A stretch of DNA of 17,114 nt, from contig JAZSAS010000045.1 in the NCBI GenBank assembly GCA_045602005.1, forward strand, positions 1 through 17,114, in the 5' to 3' direction. The position numbers and the translations under genes were made by a program. Shown one piece after another: positions 1 to 6,637 of the stretch. A model generated the notes under the pieces. The model was not told the DNA's origin. It did not search any database and saw only the letters and a program-made list of their open reading frames with translations. Every line of letters begins with the position of its first letter. Position 1 is the stretch's first letter. This stretch comes from UMGS755 sp045602005 (GTDB lineage: Bacteria > Bacillota > Clostridia > UBA1381 > UBA9506).

Positions 1-10
1 AAACGTGGCT

Positions 11-496
11 ATGAATATTGTGTTGGTGGAGCCGGAGATTCCCCAGAACACGGGCAACATTGCCCGTACCTGCCGAGCCACCGGCAGTGTTTTGCATATT
101 GTGAAACCCATGGGTTTTTCCATTGATGATAAAAAGCTGAAACGTGCCGGCTTGGATTACTGGCATGAACTGGATATTCGTTATTACGAGAATCTGGAGG
201 ATTTTTTTGCAAAGTGCAAGGGAACCTATTATTTCTGTTCAACCAAAGCAAAAAAAAGACATTCCGATGCTCAATATCAAGACGGGGATTATCTGGTGTT
301 TGGTAAGGAAACAAAGGGTTTGCCGGAGGCACTGTTACATGAGCGGTATGAATCCTGTGTGCGAATTCCCATGCTTGAGGACATCCGGTCGCTAAACCTT
401 TCCAATGCTGTGGCAATTGTGCTGTATGAGGCTTTGCGACAGCTGGAATTTACAGATTTAGAAAGCCGGGGGCAGTTGACCCAATATGCAGAATAG
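11..496 (+). CDS. trmL: tRNA (cytidine/uridine-34 2'-O)-methyltransferase, SPOUT family
   Basis: Methylates the ribose 2'-OH of the wobble nucleotide of tRNA-Leu isoacceptors, using S-adenosylmethionine; this is the family role. The protein has about 161 residues, normal for TrmL. It opens with the family signature VEPEIPQNTGNIART, and the trefoil-knot cofactor site is visible near the C-terminus as VFGKETKGLP and then IRSLNLSNAVAIVLYEALRQ. I chose ATG at position 11 because it places the family's usual start; GTG at 5 is in frame, and a start further left outside the window cannot be excluded, since no ribosome binding site is visible. The gene lies 23 bases upstream of xseB and is probably cotranscribed with it. 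The call is secure; the start is not. Confidence 0.93.
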   Translation: MNIVLVEPEIPQNTGNIARTCRATGSVLHIVKPMGFSIDDKKLKRAGLDYWHELDIRYYENLEDFFAKCKGTYYFCSTKAKKRHSDAQYQDGDYLVFGKETKGLPEALLHERYESCVRIPMLEDIRSLNLSNAVAIVLYEALRQLEFTDLESRGQLTQYAE

Positions 497-519
497 TCTG
501 CAACTATAAGGAGGGTGCA

Positions 520-738
520 ATGGCAGAAAAGAAAAGCTTTGAAAAGACCATGCTGGAGCTTGAGCAGGTGGTGGAAGAACTGGAAAAAGGTCAGCCGGAT
601 CTGGACCAGGCTCTTTTACTCTTTGAAAAGGGCATTAAGCTCACCAAAACCTGTCAGCGTATTCTGGATCAGGCAGAACAAAAGGTTACACGTTTGATGC
701 AGGAAGATGGCGAACTCAAGGAAACGACTTTCTCATAA
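520..738 (+). CDS. xseB: Exodeoxyribonuclease VII small subunit
   Basis: Small subunit of exodeoxyribonuclease VII, which binds the large XseA subunit and helps degrade single-stranded DNA to oligonucleotides. The 72-residue length is normal. The two-helix pattern is typical: SFEKTMLELEQVVEELEKG followed by DLDQALLLFEKGIKL, then a charged coiled-coil tail. The start is set by AGGAGGG at 510-516. The gene sits between trmL and ispA, 14 bases before ispA, which has its own AGGAGG site. The xseB-ispA order is the common Firmicutes arrangement. The large-subunit gene xseA, often immediately upstream, is not there; trmL occupies that place, so xseA must be elsewhere, possibly left of the window. 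Confidence 0.94.
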   Translation: MAEKKSFEKTMLELEQVVEELEKGQPDLDQALLLFEKGIKLTKTCQRILDQAEQKVTRLMQEDGELKETTFS

Positions 739-752
739 AATAGGAGGTTACT

Positions 753-1631
753 ATGGATTTTTTTACAGAATTTGAAGAGAAAATAAATCTGGTGAACCAA
801 TCACTGCAAAAATATTTTGTAAAACAGGAGAATTATCAGCGCACGATTTATGATGCAATGGAATATAGCCTGTTTTCCGGCGGGAAACGGATTCGTCCTG
901 TGCTTTGCGCAGCCTGTGCGGAACTGTTTGGAAATGCAGAGGATGCAATGCCCTTTGCTTGTGCCATTGAAATGATACATACCTATTCGCTGATTCATGA
1001 TGATTTACCCTGTATGGATGATGATGATTTGCGACGGGGCAAGCCTACCAATCATATTGTTTATGGTGAAGCTATGGCGGTTTTAGCCGGGGATGGTTTG
1101 CTGAACCTGGCATTTGAAACTGTTGTGAACCATGCAAAGGTTTTGCCGGCACTGACAGTGGAAGCCTTGAAAATTATTGGTGCCTGTGCAGGATGCGAGG
1201 GAATGATTGGCGGACAGGTGATTGATTTAGAATCTGAGGGCAGCAGCGTTGATACGGTGACGCTGATGGCAATGCATATCTGCAAGACCGGTGCGCTGAT
1301 GATGGCGGCTGCCAAAATAGGTGCGTTGGTGGGCGGCGGCACAAAAGACGATGTTTTAAACATGGAAAAGTTTGCCCGCTATCTGGGCGTTGCTTTCCAG
1401 ATTAAGGATGACATTTTAGACGTGGAAAGCACAACCGACGTGCTGGGTAAACCGGTGGGTAGTGACAGCGAAAATGAGAAAACCACTTTTGTGACTCTCT
1501 ATGGTTTGGAACAATCAAAGAAAATGTTGGAGGACTATACCCAGAAGGCAACAGAAGTGTTGGAGGAATATGGCGAACGTGCTGCATTTCTGCGTGGTCT
1601 TTCTGAATTTCTGTTACAGCGGGATCGGTAA
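753..1631 (+). CDS. ispA: Polyprenyl (farnesyl) diphosphate synthase
   Basis: Condenses isopentenyl diphosphate with allylic diphosphates to make farnesyl (possibly geranylgeranyl) diphosphate, the precursor of undecaprenyl phosphate and quinones. The 292-residue protein shows GGKRIRP (about 43-49), the first aspartate-rich motif DDLPCMD (83-89) in the bacterial DDxxxxD form, GEG-type helix residues, and the second motif KDDILD (218-223) followed by the LGKPVGSD signature. These bind the Mg-diphosphates, and all catalytic aspartates are present. The start has AGGAGG at 741-746. It is the third gene of the trmL-xseB-ispA operon. Its place just upstream of an OLE RNA fits the recurrent genomic link of that RNA with isoprenoid genes. 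Product chain length cannot be fixed from sequence alone. Confidence 0.93.
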   Translation: MDFFTEFEEKINLVNQSLQKYFVKQENYQRTIYDAMEYSLFSGGKRIRPVLCAACAELFGNAEDAMPFACAIEMIHTYSLIHDDLPCMDDDDLRRGKPTNHIVYGEAMAVLAGDGLLNLAFETVVNHAKVLPALTVEALKIIGACAGCEGMIGGQVIDLESEGSSVDTVTLMAMHICKTGALMMAAAKIGALVGGGTKDDVLNMEKFARYLGVAFQIKDDILDVESTTDVLGKPVGSDSENEKTTFVTLYGLEQSKKMLEDYTQKATEVLEEYGERAAFLRGLSEFLLQRDR

Positions 1632-1656
1632 ACATGGTTCTTAAAAAAAGAAGACG

Positions 1657-2121
1657 GTGATAAATTTGGGATATTTCAGTGAAGTAATTTTAAACAAAGC
1701 GCTGTTGACGGCGCTACTGGGTTGGTTTGTAGCTCAGGTTTTAAAGGTGATTCTGGTGCGTATCAAAGAGAAACGCTTTGATTTTCGTCGCATGGTGGGT
1801 TCCGGTGGCATGCCTAGTTCTCATTCTTCTTTCGTGACGGCACTGACCACAGCTGTTGCCTTTGAGGAGGGGCTTGCTTCGCCTTTGTTTGCAGTTTGTG
1901 CAGTGCTCTCTTTTGTGGTAATGTATGATGCTTCGGGTGTGCGCCGTGAAACCGGACGGCAAGCCGAAATATTAAATGATATTATAGAAAATTTTGCAAC
2001 AGATGACCCCGAAATGTTTGGTAAGCGCCTGAAAGAACTCATTGGACATTCACCTCTTGAGGTGGCTGCCGGTGCTGTTTTGGGTGTGGCTATTGGTGTT
2101 TTGTTGTATGTGATTTTGTAA
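1657..2121 (+). CDS. Divergent PAP2 family membrane protein (YuiD-like, DUF212)
   Basis: A small integral membrane protein of the divergent PAP2/acid phosphatase group, related to Bacillus YuiD. About 154 residues. It has an N-terminal hydrophobic segment, the signature GGMPSSHSSFVTALTTAVA (about 50-68), a second hydrophobic stretch, the conserved DASGVRRETGRQAEILN (about 88-104), GHSPLEV and a final C-terminal membrane helix. The SSH motif resembles the phosphatase motif of lipid phosphatases, and a role in polyprenyl or lipid phosphate handling is plausible next to ispA, but the biochemical function of the family is not established. The start is uncertain: GTG at 1657 follows a weak purine stretch, and TTG at 1666 is an alternative with GGTGA upstream. 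It lies 25 bases after ispA. Confidence 0.88.
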   Translation: MINLGYFSEVILNKALLTALLGWFVAQVLKVILVRIKEKRFDFRRMVGSGGMPSSHSSFVTALTTAVAFEEGLASPLFAVCAVLSFVVMYDASGVRRETGRQAEILNDIIENFATDDPEMFGKRLKELIGHSPLEVAAGAVLGVAIGVLLYVIL

Positions 2122-2161
2122 GCAGTTGTGAAAAAACAGGAGATTTGAAGTGAAACAGAAG

Positions 2162-2188
2162 AAAAAACACCTGTTTGGAATGTTTTTT
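2162..2188 (+). terminator. Possible weak terminator after the ispA operon
   Basis: AAAAAACACC and GGAATGTTTTTT can fold into a mostly A-T hairpin with a short TGTTT loop, running into a T tract (2182-2188). It stands about 40 bases after the YuiD-like gene and about 35 bases before the promoter inferred for the OLE RNA. The helix is weak, so complete termination is doubtful. Confidence 0.35.
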
Positions 2189-2223
2189 TGTTCTTTTGGA
2201 TAACCTAACCTGAGAAATCGCCT

Positions 2224-2252
2224 TTGCAAAGTGAAAAACATTGTGATACAAT
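2224..2252 (+). promoter_or_regulatory. Sigma-A promoter for the OLE RNA
   Basis: TTGCAA at 2224-2229 and TACAAT at 2247-2252 are separated by exactly 17 bases, a good vegetative promoter. The predicted transcription start is near 2259, just ahead of the structured GC-rich region. It gives the non-coding RNA, and probably the oapA operon behind it, a promoter separate from ispA. Confidence 0.6.
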
Positions 2253-2258
2253 ATTAAA

Positions 2259-2895
2259 CACATTGAAAAGTAATTTGATGGTGGTGCAGTATTCTAGTCA
2301 GCTCTGCTCATTCCCAGGACGGGCCTAAAAATCCGTTGAAGGGCACATCGATGAAGTTTCTGGTGCTTGCTTTCGACGCCCAGTCGGGGGTTGGTGCTGG
2401 GAGTTAAGGCTTAGGGGCGTTCCGCAATGGCATGTGGAGTCCGACCCCTTTGCCGTGGAGACCTGTTCTTGTGCCTCAACGTGCTCCAAAACCGGTGTTC
2501 TCCGGCTTGGACGCTGAGAGGTACGAAACAGGATTAAACCTGCCATGCGGTGTGGATTTGTCGATTAGGCAATGAAGTGCTGCGGGCAGCGTAGCCTGCC
2601 TTGAGTGGTATTGGCGGATAGCGGATCAGACCCGGGTCCTTTGGCCAAGGGATTTGGGTTATTGCTGCTTGAAACTTCTATTGCAAAAGAGGCCAAGAAT
2701 GAGTTTGACTGTTTGGGAAAACCTCTAGACTGTTCTTTTGAGATGCATTGAGGATTGCAGTGTGGACTTAAGTGGCGATCCGGTGCTGCGTGGGGCAACC
2801 CGGCAGATGGGGCATGAAAGGGAAACCGCTGATTTGGCGACATTTCAGCTGTCCTTTGGGAAATCCTACCGGACCTAAACCGCAAAATTTACTCA
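2259..2895 (+). ncRNA. OLE RNA (ornate, large, extremophilic RNA)
   Basis: A stretch of about 630 bases without a credible gene, more GC-rich than the flanking intergenic DNA and rich in potential structure. Hairpins read directly are: a long irregular stem at about 2474-2522 whose core is TCCAA, CCGG, loop TGTTCT, CCGG, TTGGA (2485-2511); GGCAG-CTGCC at 2585-2600; and a GNRA tetraloop stem CTGC, GGG, GCAA, CCC, GCAG at 2786-2806. The ends can pair over more than 500 bases: TCCCAGGAC (2312-2320) with GTCC and TGGGA (2851-2861). Length, the ispA side upstream and oapA immediately downstream are the known setting of OLE RNA, which forms a membrane-associated ribonucleoprotein with OapA and is linked in Bacillus halodurans (Halalkalibacterium) to cold, alcohol and Mg stress. 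The class is called from context, size and structure, not from a covariance-model search. Ends are approximate. Confidence 0.85.
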
Positions 2896-2945
2896 AAGCA
2901 TTACCACTATCAAATACTTGATATATGACAAAAAAGGTGGTTAAC

Positions 2946-3560
2946 GTGACAGACGGCGATAAGCGAAAAAAGTCAATAAAAATTAGAAGTAATAATGTCG
3001 GAAACAGAAAGGTAAGCTATAAATGGGTAGTCACCATTCTAATCTGGACCTTTTTCATCTCTTCTTTTATGCAGATGGTGCAGAAGGGCCTGATGAGTCG
3101 GGTGAACCTTTTAGTAGCGTGCGTGATTCTGTTTTCTTTTATTTTAATTGGTATTTTGTTTGATATTGTAGGTGTGGCGGTTACAGCTGCCAGTGAGGTG
3201 CCGTTTCATTCTCTGGCGTCACGCAAAGTGCGAGGCGCCAAAGAGGCGATTCGACTGATTCGGAATGCGGATAAAGTGGGTAGTTTTTGTAATGATGTTA
3301 TCGGTGACATTTCCGGCATTATTTCTGGTAGTGCCACCACGGCTATTGTGTTAATGCTGAATGCCTTTTCCTCAGGTAACTATGAATTTATTCTTTCTAT
3401 TTTATTAGCAGGCTTGGTGGCAGCACTAACCGTTGGCGGCAAAGCACTGGGAAAAGGAGTTGCGATTTTAAACTGTAACTCCATTATTTTCATGGTGGGA
3501 AAACTGGTCAGCTTTATCAAACCGATACGCAATAAAAGTAAGAAAAAGGGGGCAAAATGA
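2946..3560 (+). CDS. oapA: OLE-associated membrane protein OapA
   Basis: The protein partner of OLE RNA; it binds the RNA and holds it at the membrane. About 204 residues with a very basic N-terminus (KRKKSIKIRSNN), two hydrophobic segments near the front separated by a short loop, the family-like stretch VAVTAASEVPFHSLASRKVRGAKEAIRLIRNADK, then CNDVIGDISGIISG, two more hydrophobic segments and a basic tail. The order of membrane segments around a basic Arg/Lys-rich loop fits OapA. I prefer the GTG start at 2946, preceded by AAGGTGG with a 5-base spacing; the longer reading from ATG at 2925 has no ribosome binding site. A small hairpin TATCAA-TTGATA (2908-2923) lies just upstream. No terminator separates it from the RNA, so joint transcription with processing is likely. 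Its stop nearly abuts aroE. Confidence 0.87.
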   Translation: MTDGDKRKKSIKIRSNNVGNRKVSYKWVVTILIWTFFISSFMQMVQKGLMSRVNLLVACVILFSFILIGILFDIVGVAVTAASEVPFHSLASRKVRGAKEAIRLIRNADKVGSFCNDVIGDISGIISGSATTAIVLMLNAFSSGNYEFILSILLAGLVAALTVGGKALGKGVAILNCNSIIFMVGKLVSFIKPIRNKSKKKGAK

Positions 3561-3563
3561 TTG

Positions 3564-4409
3564 ATGAAAGGGAGCACGGCACAAACCAAACTGGCCGGCG
3601 TGATTGGAAAACCTGTTGCCCATAGTTTGTCACCCCGGCTTCATAGCTTTTTAATAGAACAAACAGGGCTGGATATGGCATATCTGGCTTTTGATATTGA
3701 AGATGCAGAAAAATTGAGGACCGTGCTAGAAGGTGCCCGGCACATGGGCATTTCCGGCTTTAACATTACCTCTCCCTATAAAATAGATGCTTTTCATCTG
3801 GCTGATGAGGTTGATGAGGAGGCTCTTCGTGTTGGTAACATCAACACGCTGGTAAACCGGGAGGGCCGATGGTGCGGCAGCAACACAGATGGAGAAGGTT
3901 TTATCCGCACGCTGAAGCGACATGGAATTTCTGTGGCCGGAAAGCACATTTTAATTGCCGGCACCGGCGGAACAGCACGGACATTATCTTATCGTTTTTC
4001 TAAATATGGTGCTGCTTCGATTACCATTTTGTCCCGTAAGGATGATGCCGTGGCGGAAATCAGCCAGGTGACGGTGGATTTTCCCGACGTGAAGTTATAT
4101 CAGGGACTAGACAGCAGCCGGCAATATGACATTGTTGTGAATTGTACACCCATGGGCATGGGAAGTTTAAAGGACAAAAATCCTATGCCGGCAGATTTTC
4201 CTTACCATGAACGCATGCTCTGTTGTGATTTGATTTATAATCCGGCCAAAACACTGTTTTTGCAAACAGCAGAGGTGGCAGGTGCACAAATTCTAAACGG
4301 CCTTTCCATGCTTTTATATCAGGGTGTTCTTGCTTTCGAGAAATTCACAAACGTGACAATTACCGAAGAAATATGCAACGGTTTATTCCGGCATTTTGAA
4401 TTGGAGTAG
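3564..4409 (+). CDS. aroE: Shikimate dehydrogenase
   Basis: Reduces 3-dehydroshikimate to shikimate with NADPH in aromatic amino acid synthesis. The 281-residue protein has all landmarks: AHSLSP for shikimate binding near residue 20; NITSPYK with the catalytic lysine at about 73 (the family more often has a PHK or PFK form); GNINTLV; NTDGEGF with the catalytic aspartate at about 109; the nucleotide loop AGTGGTAR at about 132-139; NCTPMGM; DLIYNP; and NGLSMLLYQG. The start is ATG 3564, or TTG 3561 directly before it; GGGGG at 3548-3552 serves either. It begins within 4 bases of the oapA stop and ends 6 bases before the next gene, so it is translationally close-packed in the oapA operon. The reason for the link with oapA is not evident. 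Confidence 0.94.
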   Translation: MKGSTAQTKLAGVIGKPVAHSLSPRLHSFLIEQTGLDMAYLAFDIEDAEKLRTVLEGARHMGISGFNITSPYKIDAFHLADEVDEEALRVGNINTLVNREGRWCGSNTDGEGFIRTLKRHGISVAGKHILIAGTGGTARTLSYRFSKYGAASITILSRKDDAVAEISQVTVDFPDVKLYQGLDSSRQYDIVVNCTPMGMGSLKDKNPMPADFPYHERMLCCDLIYNPAKTLFLQTAEVAGAQILNGLSMLLYQGVLAFEKFTNVTITEEICNGLFRHFELE

Positions 4410-4415
4410 TTTTTT

Positions 4416-5300
4416 ATGGTGGAACGCAAGGAAATTACAATGGAAGCTCGGCCGGTGTTTTTGCGGCACATACACAATCAGGTGAATTCAACCTATAATT
4501 TCACCAACATGTTTATGTGGGGCGGAGGCGGCATTACCTATGGTGAAGTGGAGGGTTGTCTGGTTCTGTTTTTTCAAACGGGGCGGCAGCCGGTTTCTGC
4601 TTCTTATCCTGTAGGAGAAGGCGACAGGCGGGCGGCGATTCGTGCCCTTTCTGCCTATATCCGTCAGCAGGGGTTGACACCTGTATTCCGGAATCTGTCA
4701 GACGAAATGGTTTTGGAACTGGAAACGATGTTCCCCGGTTGCTTTGCCTATGTTGAAGATCGAAATGCGGCAGATTATATTTATGAAACTGAAAAAATGA
4801 TTTACTTGCCCGGAAAAAAACTTCATGCCAAGCGCAATCATTTGAATTATTTTAAGAATCATTATGCTTATACCTACAAAACTTTGACAGCAGAGGACAT
4901 GCCGGACTGCATGGACCTATTTGACCGCTGGGTGGAGGATAAAGATGATATGCGCTGGTTAGGTGGTTCACGGGAGGCAACGGCACGGGTGCTTCAGAAC
5001 TTTGACCGGCTTCCTGTTCGGGGCGGCGGCATTTATATAGATGGTGAGTTGGCGGCGTTTTCTGTGGGCGAGGCGGTATCGGAAGATACTGTGTTAGTGC
5101 ATCTGGAGTACGGAGCCGATATTCGTGGTATTTTCAATGCCATTAACAGTGAGTTTTGTGCCTGTGAATGGGCGACTTTCCCCTATGTTAACCGTGAGGA
5201 GGATATGGGTTTGCCTGGGCTCAGACAAGCGAAACTGGCCTACAGGCCGGTTAGACTCCTGAAAAAAACAAATGCAGTGCAGGTGTGTTCTGTTTCTTAG
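4416..5300 (+). CDS. DUF2156 protein, phosphatidylglycerol lysyltransferase C-terminal-like (GNAT fold)
   Basis: A cytosolic, 294-residue protein of the DUF2156/LPG-synthetase C-terminal family, with two tandem GNAT-like halves. The opening ERKEITMEARPVF followed by YNFTNMFMW is typical of this family, as is the central LPGKKLHAKRNHLNYFKNHY (about 128-147). The later IYIDGELAAFSVGEAVSEDT and VNREEDMGLPGLRQAK correspond to the acyl/aminoacyl-transferase core. The full lysyltransferases of this group transfer amino acids from tRNA to phosphatidylglycerol, but this protein lacks the membrane flippase half, so the substrate is unknown. ATG 4416 is preferred because it restores the family N-terminus; ATG 4440 has a closer AAGGAA. 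It is the last gene of the oapA-aroE operon. Confidence 0.85.
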   Translation: MVERKEITMEARPVFLRHIHNQVNSTYNFTNMFMWGGGGITYGEVEGCLVLFFQTGRQPVSASYPVGEGDRRAAIRALSAYIRQQGLTPVFRNLSDEMVLELETMFPGCFAYVEDRNAADYIYETEKMIYLPGKKLHAKRNHLNYFKNHYAYTYKTLTAEDMPDCMDLFDRWVEDKDDMRWLGGSREATARVLQNFDRLPVRGGGIYIDGELAAFSVGEAVSEDTVLVHLEYGADIRGIFNAINSEFCACEWATFPYVNREEDMGLPGLRQAKLAYRPVRLLKKTNAVQVCSVS

Positions 5301-5314
5301 TAACGAGGGAGTGG

Positions 5315-5344
5315 TTAACCATTTTAACTCTTGAAGAATATAAT
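5315..5344 (+). promoter_or_regulatory. Putative promoter of the cysteine-rich small gene
   Basis: TTAACC (5315-5320) and a perfect TATAAT (5339-5344) are separated by 18 bases. The predicted start lies near 5351, about 25 bases before the small gene's ATG. The -35 match is partial. Confidence 0.5.
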
Positions 5345-5376
5345 ATAACAGAACCATATTCATTGAGGAGTTTATC

Positions 5377-5613
5377 ATGGGTAAGCATGGACTTTTTGGA
5401 AGCATTTGTAAAAGTCTTGACCGCATGGAAGAGGAAATGTGTGGTTTGTGTCGGTTGTTCCGCAAGGAAAAAGGGCACAAGCACGGACCTTGTTCGCCTT
5501 GCCATGAAGAGTACAAACCAAAGAAACCGCCTTGCGAGCTGCCGCCGGATTTTCGTCCGCCCTGTGGATGGGAACGGTGTTGCTGCGAAGAAAAGCGAGG
5601 AATGTGTAAATAA
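5377..5613 (+). CDS. Small cysteine-rich protein of unknown function
   Basis: A 78-residue protein with 11 cysteines, at positions 11, 22, 25, 39, 42, 53, 63, 68, 69, 70 and 77, including the CxxC pairs CGLC and CSPC and a CCC triplet. It is also rich in Lys, Glu, Pro and His. No signal peptide or membrane segment is seen, so it is probably cytosolic; the cysteines suggest binding of zinc, iron or another thiophilic metal, but that is inference. The start is set by TGAGGAG at 5363-5369 just before ATG 5377. It stands alone with its own promoter and a clear terminator at 5651-5690. I do not recognise the family. A longer open frame overlapping it in another phase lacks a ribosome binding site and is taken as a shadow. 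Confidence 0.72.
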   Translation: MGKHGLFGSICKSLDRMEEEMCGLCRLFRKEKGHKHGPCSPCHEEYKPKKPPCELPPDFRPPCGWERCCCEEKRGMCK

Positions 5614-5650
5614 AATAAGGATAATTTTAAGAGAAAATTCAAACAGTGGT

Positions 5651-5690
5651 TGTAACAAAGCATTCGTTTTGTTACAGCTGCTTTTTATTT
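5651..5690 (+). terminator. Rho-independent terminator
   Basis: A perfect 9-bp stem TGTAACAAA (5651-5659) with TTTGTTACA (5668-5676), followed after a short spacer by TTTTTATTT. It ends the small cysteine-rich gene and isolates the downstream DeoR cassette. Confidence 0.8.
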
Positions 5691-5736
5691 TACCTGAAAA
5701 ATCCTTGATAAAAAGATAAATTAACAGAAATAAGAC

Positions 5737-5765
5737 TTGACCTGGAGGGAAAAATGTTATATAAT
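5737..5765 (+). promoter_or_regulatory. Sigma-A promoter of the deoR-type cassette
   Basis: TTGACC (5737-5742) and TATAAT (5760-5765) with 17 bases between them. The expected start is near 5772, about 40 bases before the regulator's ATG. It is the only strong promoter seen ahead of the whole cassette. An inverted repeat for the regulator was not clearly found here. Confidence 0.75.
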
Positions 5766-5812
5766 AACACATGTATGATAAAAATTCACATTTTCGTGTT
5801 AGGAGGTGACAC

Positions 5813-6583
5813 ATGGTGCAGGATAGACGGAAATCAATTTTTGAGTTAATTGAGCAGAAGGGTGAAGTCAGCATTCACGAGCTGGAGGCCTTATTTCCCG
5901 TGGTTTCGTCTATGACACTTCGTCGTGATTTAGACTTTCTGGAACATGATCATAAAATTGTGAAAATCAAGGGCGGTGCCAAATCCCTGAGCCATTTGTC
6001 ACGAAGCATGCTGCAAGATGTGGAAGGGGATTACGGCCAGCGTGAGATTTTAAATGCTGATGCAAAGCGGGTGATTGCCGAAAAGGCGGTGCCGCTGGCG
6101 GAGTCAGGCAGGAGCATTTTTATTGATGCCGGCTCTACCATGATGCAGTTGGCACGTCGGTTGCGCAACGGTCGTTTTTCCGTGATTACCAATGCAGTGA
6201 ATGCGGCTTTAGAGCTTTCCCAAAACAAGAGTGCAACGGTGAATTTGGTGGGTGGAGAGCTGAATCGAAACAACCTGTGTGTTTCAGGAGCCGGTGCACT
6301 GGAGCATTTACGGAATATCAACATTGATGTTGCATTTATTGCTGCCAGCGGCTTTAGTCTGGAAAACGGGTTTACAAACGGCAGCTTTGATGAATATGAA
6401 CTGAAGCGACATGTCATTAGTAAAGCGAAAAAGACTGTGGTTTTAATGGACGTGACCAAGCTGGGAAAAACCATGCCCTATACCTTTTGCAGGCTGGAAG
6501 ATGTGGACGTTTTAATTATGGACCAACCGCCGGAGCCAGAGCTTTTAGAAGCGGCTGAGCAGGCGGGTATAAAAATTATGTAA
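5813..6583 (+). CDS. DeoR-family transcriptional regulator
   Basis: A 256-residue regulator with an N-terminal DeoR winged helix (about 1-57; RRKSIFELIEQKGEVSIHEL, then SSMTLRRDLDFLE as the recognition helix, then KIKGGA) and a C-terminal sugar-phosphate sensor domain (about 75-240; IDAGSTMMQLARRL and FTNGSFDEYELKR are typical). Such proteins usually repress sugar or polyol catabolic operons until a phosphorylated intermediate binds. ATG 5813 has the excellent site AGGAGGTGA at 5801-5809. It lies 54 bases upstream of the SorE-like gene on the same strand and behind the cassette promoter, so it probably controls itself and the dehydrogenase genes. The effector is unknown; a ketose or polyol phosphate is the natural guess from the neighbours. 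Confidence 0.88.
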   Translation: MVQDRRKSIFELIEQKGEVSIHELEALFPVVSSMTLRRDLDFLEHDHKIVKIKGGAKSLSHLSRSMLQDVEGDYGQREILNADAKRVIAEKAVPLAESGRSIFIDAGSTMMQLARRLRNGRFSVITNAVNAALELSQNKSATVNLVGGELNRNNLCVSGAGALEHLRNINIDVAFIAASGFSLENGFTNGSFDEYELKRHVISKAKKTVVLMDVTKLGKTMPYTFCRLEDVDVLIMDQPPEPELLEAAEQAGIKIM

Positions 6584-6604
6584 ATTAGTAAATACTATAT
6601 CATA

Positions 6605-6620
6605 GCCGCATCAAAGCGGC
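6605..6620 (+). promoter_or_regulatory. Short hairpin upstream of the SorE-like gene
   Basis: GCCGC (6605-6609) and GCGGC (6616-6620) around ATCAAA in the 54-base gap between the regulator and the SorE-like gene. There is no T tract, so it is not a terminator. It could be a DeoR operator half-site pair or an mRNA-stabilising hairpin. Confidence 0.35.
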
Positions 6621-6637
6621 AGAAATGGAGAGGAAAT

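Noticed and set aside
2325..2885. Minus-strand open frames of 73 and 106 codons in the OLE region
   Set aside because: They have no good start signals, their composition is unlike protein, and the region is better explained as structured RNA on the plus strand.
2908..2923. TATCAA-TTGATA hairpin upstream of oapA as a terminator
   Set aside because: The stem is short and A-T rich and is not followed by a T run, so it is unlikely to end the OLE transcript.
5285..5719. 144-codon frame overlapping the cysteine-rich gene
   Set aside because: No ribosome binding site; it crosses the promoter and the terminator. The 78-residue frame has a proper site and fits between promoter and terminator.
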